A stretch of DNA of 64,000 bases from Zoogloea oleivorans (GTDB taxonomy: Bacteria; Pseudomonadota; Gammaproteobacteria; Burkholderiales; Rhodocyclaceae), in contig NZ_SDKK01000008.1 in NCBI RefSeq assembly GCF_008107625.1, forward strand, positions 47,947-111,946, written 5' to 3'. A program made the translations under genes and the position numbers. The notes beneath the pieces are model-generated. The model saw nothing but the letters and a program-made list of their open reading frames with translations, did not search any database and was not told the DNA's origin. Numbering within the stretch: the stretch's first letter is position 1; each line of letters begins with the position of its first letter. Of the stretch, positions 49,107-58,745 are shown one piece after another.

Positions 49107-50000
49107 TTATTCCTCGGATAACTGGTTCGCCTTGCCGGCCTGATGCTCCACCCAGGTCTTGATGACCAGGGTGACGAGCGCCAGCAGCGCCAGCAGGGAG
49201 GCCACCGCAAAGGCGGCGGCAAACTGGTATTCGTTGTAAAGAATCTCGACGTGCAGCGGCATGGTGTTGGTCATGCCGCGGATATGGCCCGACACCACGC
49301 TCACCGCGCCAAACTCGCCCATCGCCCGGGCGTTGCACAGGATCACCCCGTAGAGCAGGCCCCACTTCACGTTGGGCAGGGTCACGTACCAAAAGGTCTG
49401 CCAACCCTTGGCGCCCAGCACCACGGCGGCCTCCTCTTCGTCCTTGCCCTGGGCTTCCATCAGCGGAATCAGCTCGCGGGCGACGAAGGGGAAGGTCACG
49501 AAGATCGTCGCCAGCACGATGCCCGGCACCGCAAAGACCACCTTCAGGTCATGCTCCGCCAGCCACGGCCCGAACCAGCCCTGGGCACCAAAGACCAGGA
49601 TGTAGATCAGGCCCGACACCACCGGCGACACCGAGAACGGCAGGTCGATCAGGGTGATCAGCAGATGCTTGCCGCGAAACTCGAACTTGGTGATGGACCA
49701 CGCAGCCGCAACGCCAAAGAACAGGTTCAGCGGCACCGAGATTGCCGCGGCAATCAGGGTCAGCTTGATCGCCGAGATCGCATCGGCGTCGATCAGTGCC
49801 GAGATGTACACCTCCCAGCCCTTGCGAAACGCCTCCACGAACACCGCCACCAGCGGCAGCAGCAAAAAGATCGCGAAGAAGGTCAGCGACGTGCCGAGAA
49901 TCGCCCACTTCACCAGCTTCGGCTCACGGGTCGCGGCCTTCGATTCAAAGCGGCCGGCCTGATCGCCGACCCCGTGCAATACAGCAGCTGCGCCGGACAT
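49107..50000 (-). CDS. cysW: sulfate ABC transporter permease CysW
   Basis: CysW is one of the two membrane subunits of the sulfate importer. The 297-residue product has six membrane helices and the EAA-type loop [20 protein letters not shown], with [17 protein letters not shown]. The ATG at 50000 overlaps the cysT stop (TGATG). Four nucleotides separate it from cysA. Confidence 0.96.
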   Translation of the reverse strand: MSGAAAVLHGVGDQAGRFESKAATREPKLVKWAILGTSLTFFAIFLLLPLVAVFVEAFRKGWEVYISALIDADAISAIKLTLIAAAISVPLNLFFGVAAAWSITKFEFRGKHLLITLIDLPFSVSPVVSGLIYILVFGAQGWFGPWLAEHDLKVVFAVPGIVLATIFVTFPFVARELIPLMEAQGKDEEEAAVVLGAKGWQTFWYVTLPNVKWGLLYGVILCNARAMGEFGAVSVVSGHIRGMTNTMPLHVEILYNEYQFAAAFAVASLLALLALVTLVIKTWVEHQAGKANQLSEE

Positions 50001-50836
50001 CAGCGTTCCCTCCCGGTACGTTTGGCAGTCCATGCCTGCAGGCCGTTGATGACCAGCAGCAGCACGAACGAGATAAGCAGCATGACCACCGCGATGGCGG
50101 TCGCCCCGGCGTAGTCGTATTGCTCAAGCTTGGTGATGATCATCAGCGGGGTGATTTCCGACACCATCGGGATGTTGCCGGCGATGAAGATCACCGAACC
50201 GTATTCCCCTACCGCGCGGGCAAAGGCCATCGCAAAGCCGGTCATCAGCGCCGGCAGCACGGTCGGAAAGACCACATAGCGGAAGGCCTGCCAGCGGTTG
50301 GCACCGAGGCTCACTGCCGCCTCTTCGTATTCCGTGTCCAGATCCTCGAGGATCGGCTGCACCGTGCGCACCACGAAGGGCAAGCCGATGAAGACCAGCG
50401 CCACCAGCACCCCCAGCGGCGTAAACGCCACCTGGATGCCCAGCGGCTCGAGCAGCTTGCCGACCCAGCCGTTCTTGGCGTAAAGCGCCGTCAGTGCAAT
50501 ACCCGCCACCGCCGTCGGCAGCGCGAAGGGCAAATCCACCAGTGCATCCACCAGGCGCTTGCCGGGGAAGGAATAGCGCACCAGCGCCCAGGCCAGCATC
50601 AGGCCGAAGAAGGTGTTGATCAGCGCGGCAATCAGCGACGCGCCAAAGGTGAGTTTGTAGGACGCAATCACCCGTGGCGACGACACCGCCGCCAGGAAGT
50701 GATCCAGCCCCAGGGAGCCGGCTTTCACGAAGACCGCCACAAGGGGGATCAACACGATCAGCGACAGCCAGGCGAGGGTGTAGCCCAGGCTCAAACCAAA
50801 GCCCGGCAACACGCGGAAGGTTCGGGATGCCGCCAT
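50000..50836 (-). CDS. cysT: sulfate ABC transporter permease CysT (CysU)
   Basis: CysT is the second membrane subunit of the sulfate importer. The 278-residue product has six membrane helices, with the segment DLPFALPTAVAGIALTALYA, the EAA-type loop TEYEEAAVSLGANRWQAFRY, and RAVGEYGSVIFIAGNIP. The ATG at 50836 overlaps the sbp stop (TGATG). Confidence 0.96.
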   Translation of the reverse strand: MAASRTFRVLPGFGLSLGYTLAWLSLIVLIPLVAVFVKAGSLGLDHFLAAVSSPRVIASYKLTFGASLIAALINTFFGLMLAWALVRYSFPGKRLVDALVDLPFALPTAVAGIALTALYAKNGWVGKLLEPLGIQVAFTPLGVLVALVFIGLPFVVRTVQPILEDLDTEYEEAAVSLGANRWQAFRYVVFPTVLPALMTGFAMAFARAVGEYGSVIFIAGNIPMVSEITPLMIITKLEQYDYAGATAIAVVMLLISFVLLLVINGLQAWTAKRTGRER

Positions 50837-51849
50837 CAACGTTTCACCACGATCTGGTCATACACGCCGCCATCGGCAAAATGCACCTTCTGCACCGCAT
50901 CCCAGCCGCCCAGCTTCTGCTCCACGGTGAAAGTCTTCACCGTCGGGAAGCGGCTGGCGTACTTCTTCAGCACCGCCGGATCGCGGGGGCGGAAATGGTG
51001 CTTGGCGATGATCTCCTGGCCTTCCGGGGCAAACAGGAAGTTCAGGTAAGCCTCGGCCACCTTGCGGGTGCCGCGCTTGTTGACCACCTTGTTCACCACC
51101 GCCACGGGGGCCGCCGCCTCGATGGACAGGGACGGATAAACCACGTCGAACTTGTCGCCACCGACTTCCTGGTCGATCAGCACGGCTTCGTTTTCAAAGG
51201 TGATCAGTACATCGCCGATGTCGCGCTGGGTGAAGGTGGTCGTCGCACCGCGACCGCCACCGTCGAGCACCGGCACGTTGGCAAACAGCTTGGTGACGAA
51301 ATCCCTGGCGCCGGCATCCGTACCGGTCTTTTGCAGCGCGTAGCCCCAGGCAGCCAGATACGTGTAACGACCGTTACCGGAAGTCTTCGGATTAGGAACG
51401 ATCACCTGCAGGCCGGGACGGACCAGATCCGGCCAGTCCTTGATGCCCTTCGGGTTGCCCTTGCGGACAAGGAAGATCGTTGTCGTCGTGTAGGGCGTCG
51501 CCGCATGCGGAAAAGCCTTGCGCCAGTCCGGCGAGGTAAGGCCCTGCTTCGCCAGCAGTTCGATATCCGGCGCCTGGTTCATGGTCACCACGTCTGCATC
51601 GAGGCCCGCCACAACCGACTGAACCTGCTTGCTGGAGCCACCGTGGGACTGGTTGATGGTCAGCTTCTCGCCAGCCGTGCGCTGCCACTGGGCAGCAAAG
51701 GCCGGGTTGATGTCCTTGTAGAGCTCCCGCGAAACGTCATAGGAAACGTTGAGGAGCGTCGTGTCGGCGAACGCCGGAACGGCCTGCAAAACAGCCAGGC
51801 CCGCCACAATCGCCAAAGCGGGGCGGAATACAGAGCGGGTCGGGGACAT
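50836..51849 (-). CDS. sbp: sulfate-binding periplasmic protein
   Basis: This is the periplasmic binding protein that delivers sulfate to CysTWA. The 337-residue product has a signal peptide cut after PAFA (about residue 28) and mature motifs TTLLNVSYDVSRELYKDINP, NQSHGGSSKQVQSVVAGLDA (the SHGGSSKQ sulfate loop), LVRKGNPKGIKDWPDLVRPG and NPKTSGNGRYTYLAAWGYAL. It is the first gene of the operon, with a strong AAGGAG ribosome site. Confidence 0.97.
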   Translation of the reverse strand: MSPTRSVFRPALAIVAGLAVLQAVPAFADTTLLNVSYDVSRELYKDINPAFAAQWQRTAGEKLTINQSHGGSSKQVQSVVAGLDADVVTMNQAPDIELLAKQGLTSPDWRKAFPHAATPYTTTTIFLVRKGNPKGIKDWPDLVRPGLQVIVPNPKTSGNGRYTYLAAWGYALQKTGTDAGARDFVTKLFANVPVLDGGGRGATTTFTQRDIGDVLITFENEAVLIDQEVGGDKFDVVYPSLSIEAAAPVAVVNKVVNKRGTRKVAEAYLNFLFAPEGQEIIAKHHFRPRDPAVLKKYASRFPTVKTFTVEQKLGGWDAVQKVHFADGGVYDQIVVKR

Positions 51850-51880
51850 GGAGTTCTCCTTGGAATCGAGTCAGGACCCG

Positions 51881-51960
51881 AGTCTAGGGAGGACCGGCAG
51901 TGCACCAAACCAATAAAAACGGCTTTATATATTCCGGAATCTGCAAAAGAACTCAACGCG
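51881..51960 (-). promoter_or_regulatory. sbp-cysTWAB promoter with candidate CysB region
   Basis: TAGACT (51886-51881, minus strand) is a candidate -10 placing the start about 24 nt before the sbp ATG. A weak -35 TTGGTG lies 16 bp upstream. Further upstream (51911-51960) the DNA is AT-rich with a palindrome ATTCCGGAAT (51931-51940), which is where CysB would be expected to bind. The binding itself is inference. Confidence 0.4.
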
Positions 51961-52054
51961 TAACAAGATCGGGTTATATGAAAGGCGCACGTCGACACTC
52001 AAACGGTTACAAAAAGCGTCCCGATGTCACACCCGCCGGTCTAGAATCCGGCCG

Positions 52055-52921
52055 ATGTTCCAACCGCAATACACTCCCTCGTCGCGACCGCTCTACCTGG
52101 CGCTCGCGGTGTCAGTGCTCATCCATGCGCTCGTCCTTCTGATCCAGCTCCAGAAGCCGGAAGGGGATAGTCGCGCCCAGCCACGCATGGAGGCCCGCCT
52201 GGCACCGCGGCCAGTCAAGCCGCCAACAAAAATCGCCACTGCGCCGCCCACCCCGCCTGTCAAGGCAAAACCCGTCAAGGCACAGAAAGCCGAGCCCAAG
52301 CCGCGCATTCTCACCGCCCGCAAGTCGAACGCACCGGCCGTGCGCACGGCCGAGCCAACACCCAAGTGGAGCGTCGCGCAAAAGGAGGAGATGGACAGCT
52401 TCCTCAATGAACTGGCGACCGAAGCCAAGAGCAAGCCCAAGCCCGACCTGGCTGAACGCTCCATGGCCATGGCCCGCGACATTGCCCGCGAGCGCCCGCG
52501 CGAAGGCGGCAGCCGCCACCGCAACGATCCCGACGACTTGATCGAACGCATCCCCAACAGCCCGCCGGTCGATCCCTTCAGCCTCGAGTTCTACATGGAC
52601 TCGCTGGTCAAGAAGCTCAACCGCAGCGCCTCCTTCGTGAAGAATGATCCGCGCGCCCGGGGCATGCACAACGCTGCCATCCAGGTGCGCCTCAACCCGG
52701 ATGGCTCCCTGAAGAGCTTCGTGGTCGTCCGGGCCGGCGACCAGCAGGAGGAAATCGCCTTCGTCAAATCGGTCGTGGAGCGCGCCATTCCTTTCTCCGC
52801 CTTCCCGCCGGACATCCTCAAGTCGGCCAGCTCCCTGGCCCTGATGATCTGCATCCAGCCGTCCATCGGCGGTGGCGGGGGTTTCGGCTTCACCCGCAGG
52901 CCCGAAGGAAGCGGCTGCTGA
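52055..52921 (+). CDS. TonB-like energy-transducing protein
   Basis: The 288-residue product has a short N-terminus, one membrane helix (about 13-32, LYLALAVSVLIHALVLLIQL), a Pro/Lys-rich periplasmic linker (VKPPTKIATAPPTPPVKAK), and a C-terminal domain (AAIQVRLNPDGSLKSFVVVR; FSAFPPDILK) like TonB/TolA C-domains. TAGAAT (52042-52047) lies 7 nt before the ATG, predicting a nearly leaderless mRNA. Its own ExbBD partners may be those at 33106-34143. Confidence 0.82.
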   Translation: MFQPQYTPSSRPLYLALAVSVLIHALVLLIQLQKPEGDSRAQPRMEARLAPRPVKPPTKIATAPPTPPVKAKPVKAQKAEPKPRILTARKSNAPAVRTAEPTPKWSVAQKEEMDSFLNELATEAKSKPKPDLAERSMAMARDIARERPREGGSRHRNDPDDLIERIPNSPPVDPFSLEFYMDSLVKKLNRSASFVKNDPRARGMHNAAIQVRLNPDGSLKSFVVVRAGDQQEEIAFVKSVVERAIPFSAFPPDILKSASSLALMICIQPSIGGGGGFGFTRRPEGSGC

Positions 52922-52938
52922 AACACACGGCAGCCCAT

Positions 52939-53010
52939 TCTGTGGGTCGGACTTCAGTCCGACAGTGCCTGTCTGAACCCGTGTTGTCGGACTGAAGTCC
53001 GACCCACAGA
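52939..53010. repeat. 26-bp-arm inverted repeat (REP-like element)
   Basis: Two perfect 26-bp arms (52939-52964 and 52985-53010) face each other across 20 nt in the gap between the TonB-like gene and glpK. Each arm also contains GTCGGACTTCAGTCCGAC or its complement, itself an 8-bp palindrome. The GTCGGAC/GTCCGAC unit resembles repeated intergenic palindromes of betaproteobacteria. It could act as a terminator-like or mRNA-protecting structure. Confidence 0.8.
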
Positions 53011-53075
53011 AGCAGTCAGGCAGCGGCAATCGGGAGTAAATTGTCTGGCGTCCCCTTCCTTGACGCCTCGCCACC

Positions 53076-54566
53076 ATGTCCTGCCTTCTCGCCCTGGACC
53101 AGGGCACCAGCAGCAGCCGGGCCATCGTCTTCGATGCCGAAGGCCGGGCGCTCGCCAGCGTCCAGCAGGAATTCCGCCAGTTCTACCCCCAGCCCGGGTG
53201 GGTCGAGCACGATCCGCTGGAAATCTGGCAGACCCAGCTCGATTGCGCCCGCCAGGCCCTGCACCAGGCTGGGCTCGCCGCCCGCGACGTGGCCGCCATC
53301 GGCATTGCCAACCAGCGGGAAACCACGGTGCTGTGGGAACGCGCCACTGGCCGCCCGCTGGCCCCGGCCATTGTCTGGCAGGATCGCCGCACCGTGCCCG
53401 ACTGCGAGCGCCTGCGCGAAGCCGGCCACGCGGGGTTGATCCGCGCCCGTAGCGGCCTTGAGCTGGACGCCTACTTTTCGGCCACCAAGATCACCTGGCT
53501 GCTCGATCACACGCCCGCCGCCCGCCGCCGGGCCGAAGCCGGCGAACTGGCCTTCGGCACCATCGACAGCTGGCTGGTGTGGCAGCTCACCGCCGGCGCC
53601 CGCCACGTTACCGACCCCGGCAATGCCTCGCGCACGATGCTCTTCGACATCCACCGCCAGTGCTGGGACGACGAGCTGCTGGCCCTCTTCCGCACCCCCC
53701 GCGCGCTGCTGCCGGCAGTGGTGGATACCAGCGGCGTGCTCGGCGACACCGCCCCAGCCCTGTTCGGCGCCGCCATTCCCATCGGCGGGCTGGCCGGCGA
53801 CCAGCAGGCGGCCACCTTCGGCCAGGCCTGCCTGACGCCCGGTTCGGCCAAGAACACCTACGGCACCGGCTGCTTCCTGATGCTCAATACCGGCCAGCAG
53901 CCGGTGGAATCGCAACACCGCCTCCTCACCACCCTCGGCTGGCGCATGAAGGGGCGTACCGACTACATGCTCGAAGGCGGTGTCTTCATCGGCGGTGCGG
54001 TGGTCCAGTGGCTGCGCGACGGGCTCGGGCTTATCGAAAAGGCCGCCGATATCGAAGCCCTTGCCGCCTCGGTGCCGGACAGCGGCGGCGCCGTACTGGT
54101 GCCCGCTTTCGCCGGCCTCGGTGCCCCCTACTGGGATGGCTACGCCCGCGGCACGCTGGTCGGGCTGACCCGCGGTGTCACCAAGGCCCACATCGCCCGC
54201 GCAGCCCTCGACGCCATCGCCCTGCAAACGGTGGACCTGGTGGATGCCATGAACCGCGACGGCGCCGGCCTGCTCAGCGAACTGCGGGTGGACGGCGGCG
54301 CGGCCCGCAACGACTTGCTGATGCAAACCCAGGCCGATCTCCTAGGCGTGCCGGTGATCCGCCCTCGCCAGACGGAGACGACGGCCCTGGGCGCCGCCTT
54401 CTTCGCCGGACTTGCCGTGGGTGTCTGGCGCGATACGACCGAGCTGGCCAGCCACTGGCAGGCCGAACGCGTCTTCGAACCCACCCGCAACGCCGACTGG
54501 CGTACAGCCCGCCTCACCGAATGGCACCGGGCGGTGGACCGCGCCCGTGGCTGGGCCATGCCATGA
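53076..54566 (+). CDS. glpK: glycerol kinase
   Basis: GlpK phosphorylates glycerol to sn-glycerol 3-phosphate. The 496-residue protein has the FGGY-kinase N-terminus [58 protein letters not shown], and [18 protein letters not shown]. All are standard for GlpK. It overlaps glpD by 4 nt (ATGA). No glpF or glpR is nearby. Confidence 0.97.
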   Translation: MSCLLALDQGTSSSRAIVFDAEGRALASVQQEFRQFYPQPGWVEHDPLEIWQTQLDCARQALHQAGLAARDVAAIGIANQRETTVLWERATGRPLAPAIVWQDRRTVPDCERLREAGHAGLIRARSGLELDAYFSATKITWLLDHTPAARRRAEAGELAFGTIDSWLVWQLTAGARHVTDPGNASRTMLFDIHRQCWDDELLALFRTPRALLPAVVDTSGVLGDTAPALFGAAIPIGGLAGDQQAATFGQACLTPGSAKNTYGTGCFLMLNTGQQPVESQHRLLTTLGWRMKGRTDYMLEGGVFIGGAVVQWLRDGLGLIEKAADIEALAASVPDSGGAVLVPAFAGLGAPYWDGYARGTLVGLTRGVTKAHIARAALDAIALQTVDLVDAMNRDGAGLLSELRVDGGAARNDLLMQTQADLLGVPVIRPRQTETTALGAAFFAGLAVGVWRDTTELASHWQAERVFEPTRNADWRTARLTEWHRAVDRARGWAMP

Positions 54567-56089
54567 CGCGCACCGAACTGCTCGCACGCCTGCGCACCAC
54601 ACCACGCTGGGATGTGCTGGTCATCGGCGGCGGCGCCACCGGCCTCGGCTGCGCCGTCGATGCGGCGGCACGTGGTCACTCGACCCTGTTGCTCGAAGCC
54701 CACGACTTCGCCAAGGGCACCAGCTCCCGCTCCACCAAGCTCGTCCACGGCGGCGTGCGCTACCTGGCGCAAGGCCGCATCGGCCTCGTCCGCGAAGCCC
54801 TGGCCGAGCGCGCCACCCTGCTCCGCAACGCCCCCCACCTGGTTCATCCCCAGCGCTTCGTCGTGCCGGTCTATCGCCAGTGGGACAGGCTCATGCTGGA
54901 CGTCGGCCTGAGCGCCTACGACTGGCTGGCCGGCAGTCGCAGCCTGGGCGCCAGCAAACTGCTGTCGGTGGCAGAGACAATCGCTGCATTGCCGACGGTC
55001 CGGCAGTGGGGCCTCGTCGGCGGCATCGCCTACATGGACGCCCGCTTCGACGATGCCCGGCTGGCCATCACGTTGATGCGCACCGTGCTGGATCTGGGCG
55101 GGCTGGCGCTCAACTACCTACCGGTCGAAGGCCTGCGCCGCGAAGACGGCCAGGTGCGTGGCGTCGAAGCGCGGGATGCGGAACGCGGCGAGCGCTTCAC
55201 CGTCGCAGCCCGCGTCGTTATCAACGCTGCTGGCGTGTGGGCCGACGACATCCGCCGCCTCGACGAGCCCACCACGTCCAGCCAGCTCGCCCCCAGCCAG
55301 GGCGCCCACGTGGTGGTGGACCGGGACTTCCTCCCCGGTGACACCGCCCTGCTGATTCCCCACACCGCCGACGGCCGTGTGCTGTTCATCATCCCGTGGC
55401 AGGGCAAGGTACTGCTCGGCACCACCGACACCCCGCGCCACGACACCCCTCTCGAGCCCCGACCGCTGGCGGCAGAAATCGACTTCATCCTCGACACAGC
55501 CTCCCGCTACCTGACCCGGCCGCCCACCCGAAGCGACGTGCGCAGCGCCTTCGCCGGCCTGCGCCCGCTCATCGGGTCCGGCCAGGGTAGCGCCACCGCC
55601 AGCCTGTCGCGGGAACACGTGATCCAGGTTTCCAAAAGCGGGCTGGTCTCGGTGGCCGGCGGCAAATGGACTACCTACCGGCGCATGGGGCAGGAAATCA
55701 TCGACCGGGCCGAGGCCGCCGGCGGACTGGTCCGCCGCGCCAGCGCAACCGAAAACCTGCGCCTGCATGCCAGCCCGGATTCCCCGTCGAATGACGTATT
55801 GGGCACCGATCGCCACAGCATCGCAGGGCTACCTGGCGCCAACAGGCAAATTCACCCGGCACTCAGCCTCAGCGAAGCCGAAGTCCGCTACGCCGCCCGC
55901 TTCGAACAGGCCCGCAGTGTCGAGGATGTGCTGGCCCGGCGCAGTCGCGCACTCTTTGTCGATACCACGGCCGCCAGTGAAGCCGCCCCCGCCGTGGCCC
56001 GCATCCTCGCCGACGAACTCGGCTGGACCGAAATCCAGGCCTCTGAAATGACGGAAGCCTTCCACCAGCTGGCGGAAGGCTTCCGTTAA
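54563..56089 (+). CDS. glpD: aerobic glycerol-3-phosphate dehydrogenase
   Basis: GlpD oxidises glycerol 3-phosphate to dihydroxyacetone phosphate at the membrane and feeds electrons to quinone. The 508-residue product has the FAD-binding motif [20 protein letters not shown] (about 18-37), [19 protein letters not shown], and [15 protein letters not shown], plus a C-terminal DAO_C domain. It is translationally coupled to glpK and ends 17 nt from the convergent cphA. Confidence 0.96.
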   Translation: MTRTELLARLRTTPRWDVLVIGGGATGLGCAVDAAARGHSTLLLEAHDFAKGTSSRSTKLVHGGVRYLAQGRIGLVREALAERATLLRNAPHLVHPQRFVVPVYRQWDRLMLDVGLSAYDWLAGSRSLGASKLLSVAETIAALPTVRQWGLVGGIAYMDARFDDARLAITLMRTVLDLGGLALNYLPVEGLRREDGQVRGVEARDAERGERFTVAARVVINAAGVWADDIRRLDEPTTSSQLAPSQGAHVVVDRDFLPGDTALLIPHTADGRVLFIIPWQGKVLLGTTDTPRHDTPLEPRPLAAEIDFILDTASRYLTRPPTRSDVRSAFAGLRPLIGSGQGSATASLSREHVIQVSKSGLVSVAGGKWTTYRRMGQEIIDRAEAAGGLVRRASATENLRLHASPDSPSNDVLGTDRHSIAGLPGANRQIHPALSLSEAEVRYAARFEQARSVEDVLARRSRALFVDTTAASEAAPAVARILADELGWTEIQASEMTEAFHQLAEGFR

Positions 56090-56106
56090 AACGACCGGCG
56101 CAACGA

Positions 56107-58683
56107 TCAGGCTGTCGCTTCGGCGATCCGCCTGGCGATGTGCTCGAGCGCCTCTTCGACCTGGTCGATGAGGATCAGGCACAGGTCGCCGGACTGCAAT
56201 TTGGCCAGGGCCGAATCGATGGCCAGAAATTCACCGCGAATCTCTGACACGTCCTTCGTCCGCGTGGCATCGGCCAGACCGGCACGCAAAAGTGCCAGCA
56301 CCTCGCCATCCGAACGGCCGCGCTGACATTCGTCCTGGTACAGCACCACGTCATCGAACACACTGCCGAGGATGCGGGTTTGCTCGCGGATGTCCTCGTC
56401 GCGCCGGTCGCCGGCACCACTGATCACCACCGAGCGACGCTTGGCCGGCATGCTCTCGACAGCCTGCACCAGCGCCAGGATCGCATCCGGATTGTGGCCG
56501 TAGTCGGCAATCAGGGTCGCGCCCTTGTAGTCGAACACGTTGAAACGGCCCGGCGCAGTGGCCGCATCGTTCACGAAAGTGGCCACACCCTTGACGATGA
56601 CTTCCGGCGCAAGCCCCAGCGCCCAGGCCGCGGCGATGGAGGCCATGGCATTTTCGATCTGGAAGGAGATCGTGCCGTTGCGGGTGATCGGAATGCCGGC
56701 CAGCGGCACGCGGAACTCGTCCGCCCCCTTGGCCGCCACGATGGCATCGCCATCCACAAAAACCACCCGGTGACCCTGCACCCGATGGGTGGCGAGAACC
56801 GGGTTGTACTGGTCGGCGGCAAAGAACAGCACCGAACCCGGGCAGGCGCCGGCCATGCGGACGACCATCGGGTCGGCAGCGTTGAGCACGGCGGTGCCGT
56901 GCTGGGCCACGTTCTGCACGATGACCCGCTTCACCACCGCCAGGTCTTCCACGGTGCTGATGTACGACAACCCCAGGTGGTCGCCCATGCCGATGTTGGT
57001 CACCACCGCCACGTCGCAGCGGTCGAAAGCCAGGCCTTCGCGCAGCACGCCGCCGCGGGCGGTTTCGAACACCGCCGCGTCCACGTCCGGGTGCAGCAGG
57101 ATGTTGCGCGCACTGCGCGGGCCGCTGCAGTCGCCGGTATCAATGCGGCGCTTCTGCACGTACACGCCGTCGGAGTTGGTCATGCCGACCCGCTTGCCGC
57201 TGACGCCCAGCAGATGGGCGATGAGGCGCACGGTGGTCGTCTTGCCGTTGGTGCCGGCCACGGCAACCACCGGAATGCGGCCGTTTTCGCCGTGCTTGTA
57301 CATGTTGGCGATGATCGCCTCGCCCACCGGGCGGCCCTTGCCGTAGGACGGCTGCAGGTGCATGCGCAGGCCGGGGGCGGCGTTGGCTTCCACGATGCCG
57401 CCGCTCTGCGCTTCGAGGGGTTCAAGCATGCTCTCGCACACCACATCCACGCCGCAGATATCCAGACCGATATTCTTGGCCGCCGCGATGGCCCGCTCGG
57501 CCACCTCGGGATGGACGTCGTCGGTCACGTCGGTAGCGGTACCGCCGGTGGACAGGTTGGCATTGTTGCGCAGGATTACGCGCTTGCCCTTCGCCGGCAC
57601 CGAGGTAGCTTCAAAACCCTGGTTGGCGAGGGTCGCAAGCGCAATCTCGTCGAAACGGATCTTGGTCAGCGAGGTGGCGTGACCGGTGCCGCGACGGGGG
57701 TCGCTGTTCACGTGATCGACCAGTTCGCGGATGGTGCGCTTGCCGTCGCCGATAACCAGCGGCGGCTCGCGGCGCGCTGCAGCGATCAGCTTGTCGCCAA
57801 TGACCAGCAGACGGTAGTCGTGCCCGGGCAGGTAGCGCTCCACCAGCACATCATCGCTGACTTCGTAGGCGACCTTGTAGGCCGCCATGACTTCTTCCTT
57901 GGTGCGCAGCTTGACGGCCACGCCCTTGCCCTGATTGCCGTCGCGGGGCTTGAGCACCACGAGGCCACCGATTTCCTTGGCGGCCAGCCAGGCATCTTCG
58001 GCGCTGGTCACCGAACGGCCGAGCGGCACCGGCACGCCGGCGGCGCGCAGCAGCGTCTTGGTGAGTTCCTTGTCCTGGGCAATGGATTCGGCCACAGCGC
58101 TGGTAAGGTCGGTTTCGGCGGCCTGGATGCGACGCTGCTTGCTGCCCCAGCCAAACTGCACGAGGCTGCCTTCGGTCAGGCGGCGGAAGGGAATGCCACG
58201 CGCCACGGCAGCCTGCACGATGGAACCTGTGGAGGGGCCGAGACGCACGTCCTCGTCGAGTTCCTGCAGGCGCGCCAGGGCGCTGGCCAGGTCGAAGGAG
58301 CCATCGGTTTGGGCGGCACGACACAGCGCCACAGCCAGGTCGAAAGCCAGCCGACCGACTTTTTCCTCGGTGTATTCCACCACCACCTGGTAGGTGCCCT
58401 TTTCGAGGGTGTTGGAGGTGCGGCTGAAGGTCACCGGACAACCGGCGCAGGCCTGCAGGCCGAGGGCCGCGAGTTCGAGGGCATGGGCTACCGAGATCGA
58501 GCCCAGGTGGCCGTCGGCCTCCAGGAAGCCCATCTCGGGAAACAGGTTGCGCAGACGCTCCTCGTAGCCCGGGATCGAGTCGATGTTGCACTCGGTTTCG
58601 GAACAGGAAACGATGGCTTCGATCGCGGTGTGCCGGCTCCACAGATTGGGGCCGCGCAGAGCCCGGATGCGTGAAACTTCCAT
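56107..58683 (-). CDS. cphA: cyanophycin synthetase
   Basis: CphA polymerises aspartate and arginine into cyanophycin granules with ATP. The 858-residue protein has an N-terminal domain, an ATP-grasp domain (about 215-465; GGLVVLKPRDGNQGKGVAVK; GIVEANAAPGLRMHL) for one ligation, and a Mur-ligase-like domain with P-loop AGTNGKTTTVRLIAHLLG (about 475-485) for the other. The C-terminal Mur lobe is present (YGHNPDAILALVQAVESM; SGAGDRRDEDI), so it is complete. ATG 58683 has AAGGA upstream. It is the second gene after cphA'. Confidence 0.96.
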   Translation of the reverse strand: MEVSRIRALRGPNLWSRHTAIEAIVSCSETECNIDSIPGYEERLRNLFPEMGFLEADGHLGSISVAHALELAALGLQACAGCPVTFSRTSNTLEKGTYQVVVEYTEEKVGRLAFDLAVALCRAAQTDGSFDLASALARLQELDEDVRLGPSTGSIVQAAVARGIPFRRLTEGSLVQFGWGSKQRRIQAAETDLTSAVAESIAQDKELTKTLLRAAGVPVPLGRSVTSAEDAWLAAKEIGGLVVLKPRDGNQGKGVAVKLRTKEEVMAAYKVAYEVSDDVLVERYLPGHDYRLLVIGDKLIAAARREPPLVIGDGKRTIRELVDHVNSDPRRGTGHATSLTKIRFDEIALATLANQGFEATSVPAKGKRVILRNNANLSTGGTATDVTDDVHPEVAERAIAAAKNIGLDICGVDVVCESMLEPLEAQSGGIVEANAAPGLRMHLQPSYGKGRPVGEAIIANMYKHGENGRIPVVAVAGTNGKTTTVRLIAHLLGVSGKRVGMTNSDGVYVQKRRIDTGDCSGPRSARNILLHPDVDAAVFETARGGVLREGLAFDRCDVAVVTNIGMGDHLGLSYISTVEDLAVVKRVIVQNVAQHGTAVLNAADPMVVRMAGACPGSVLFFAADQYNPVLATHRVQGHRVVFVDGDAIVAAKGADEFRVPLAGIPITRNGTISFQIENAMASIAAAWALGLAPEVIVKGVATFVNDAATAPGRFNVFDYKGATLIADYGHNPDAILALVQAVESMPAKRRSVVISGAGDRRDEDIREQTRILGSVFDDVVLYQDECQRGRSDGEVLALLRAGLADATRTKDVSEIRGEFLAIDSALAKLQSGDLCLILIDQVEEALEHIARRIAEATA

Positions 58684-58711
58684 GGATAACAGTCCTTGTC
58701 GTTATTCTCGG

Positions 58712-58731
58712 CGGCCACCTCGTGGTGGCCG
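58712..58731 (-). other. intercistronic hairpin between cphA' and cphA
   Basis: CGGCCACC / GGTGGCCG (8 bp with a TCGT/ACGA tetraloop) lies in the 62-bp gap, without a T-run. It could tune the ratio of the two synthetases through message stability; this is inference. Confidence 0.35.
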
Positions 58732-58745
58732 GCCAGTATCTTGGA

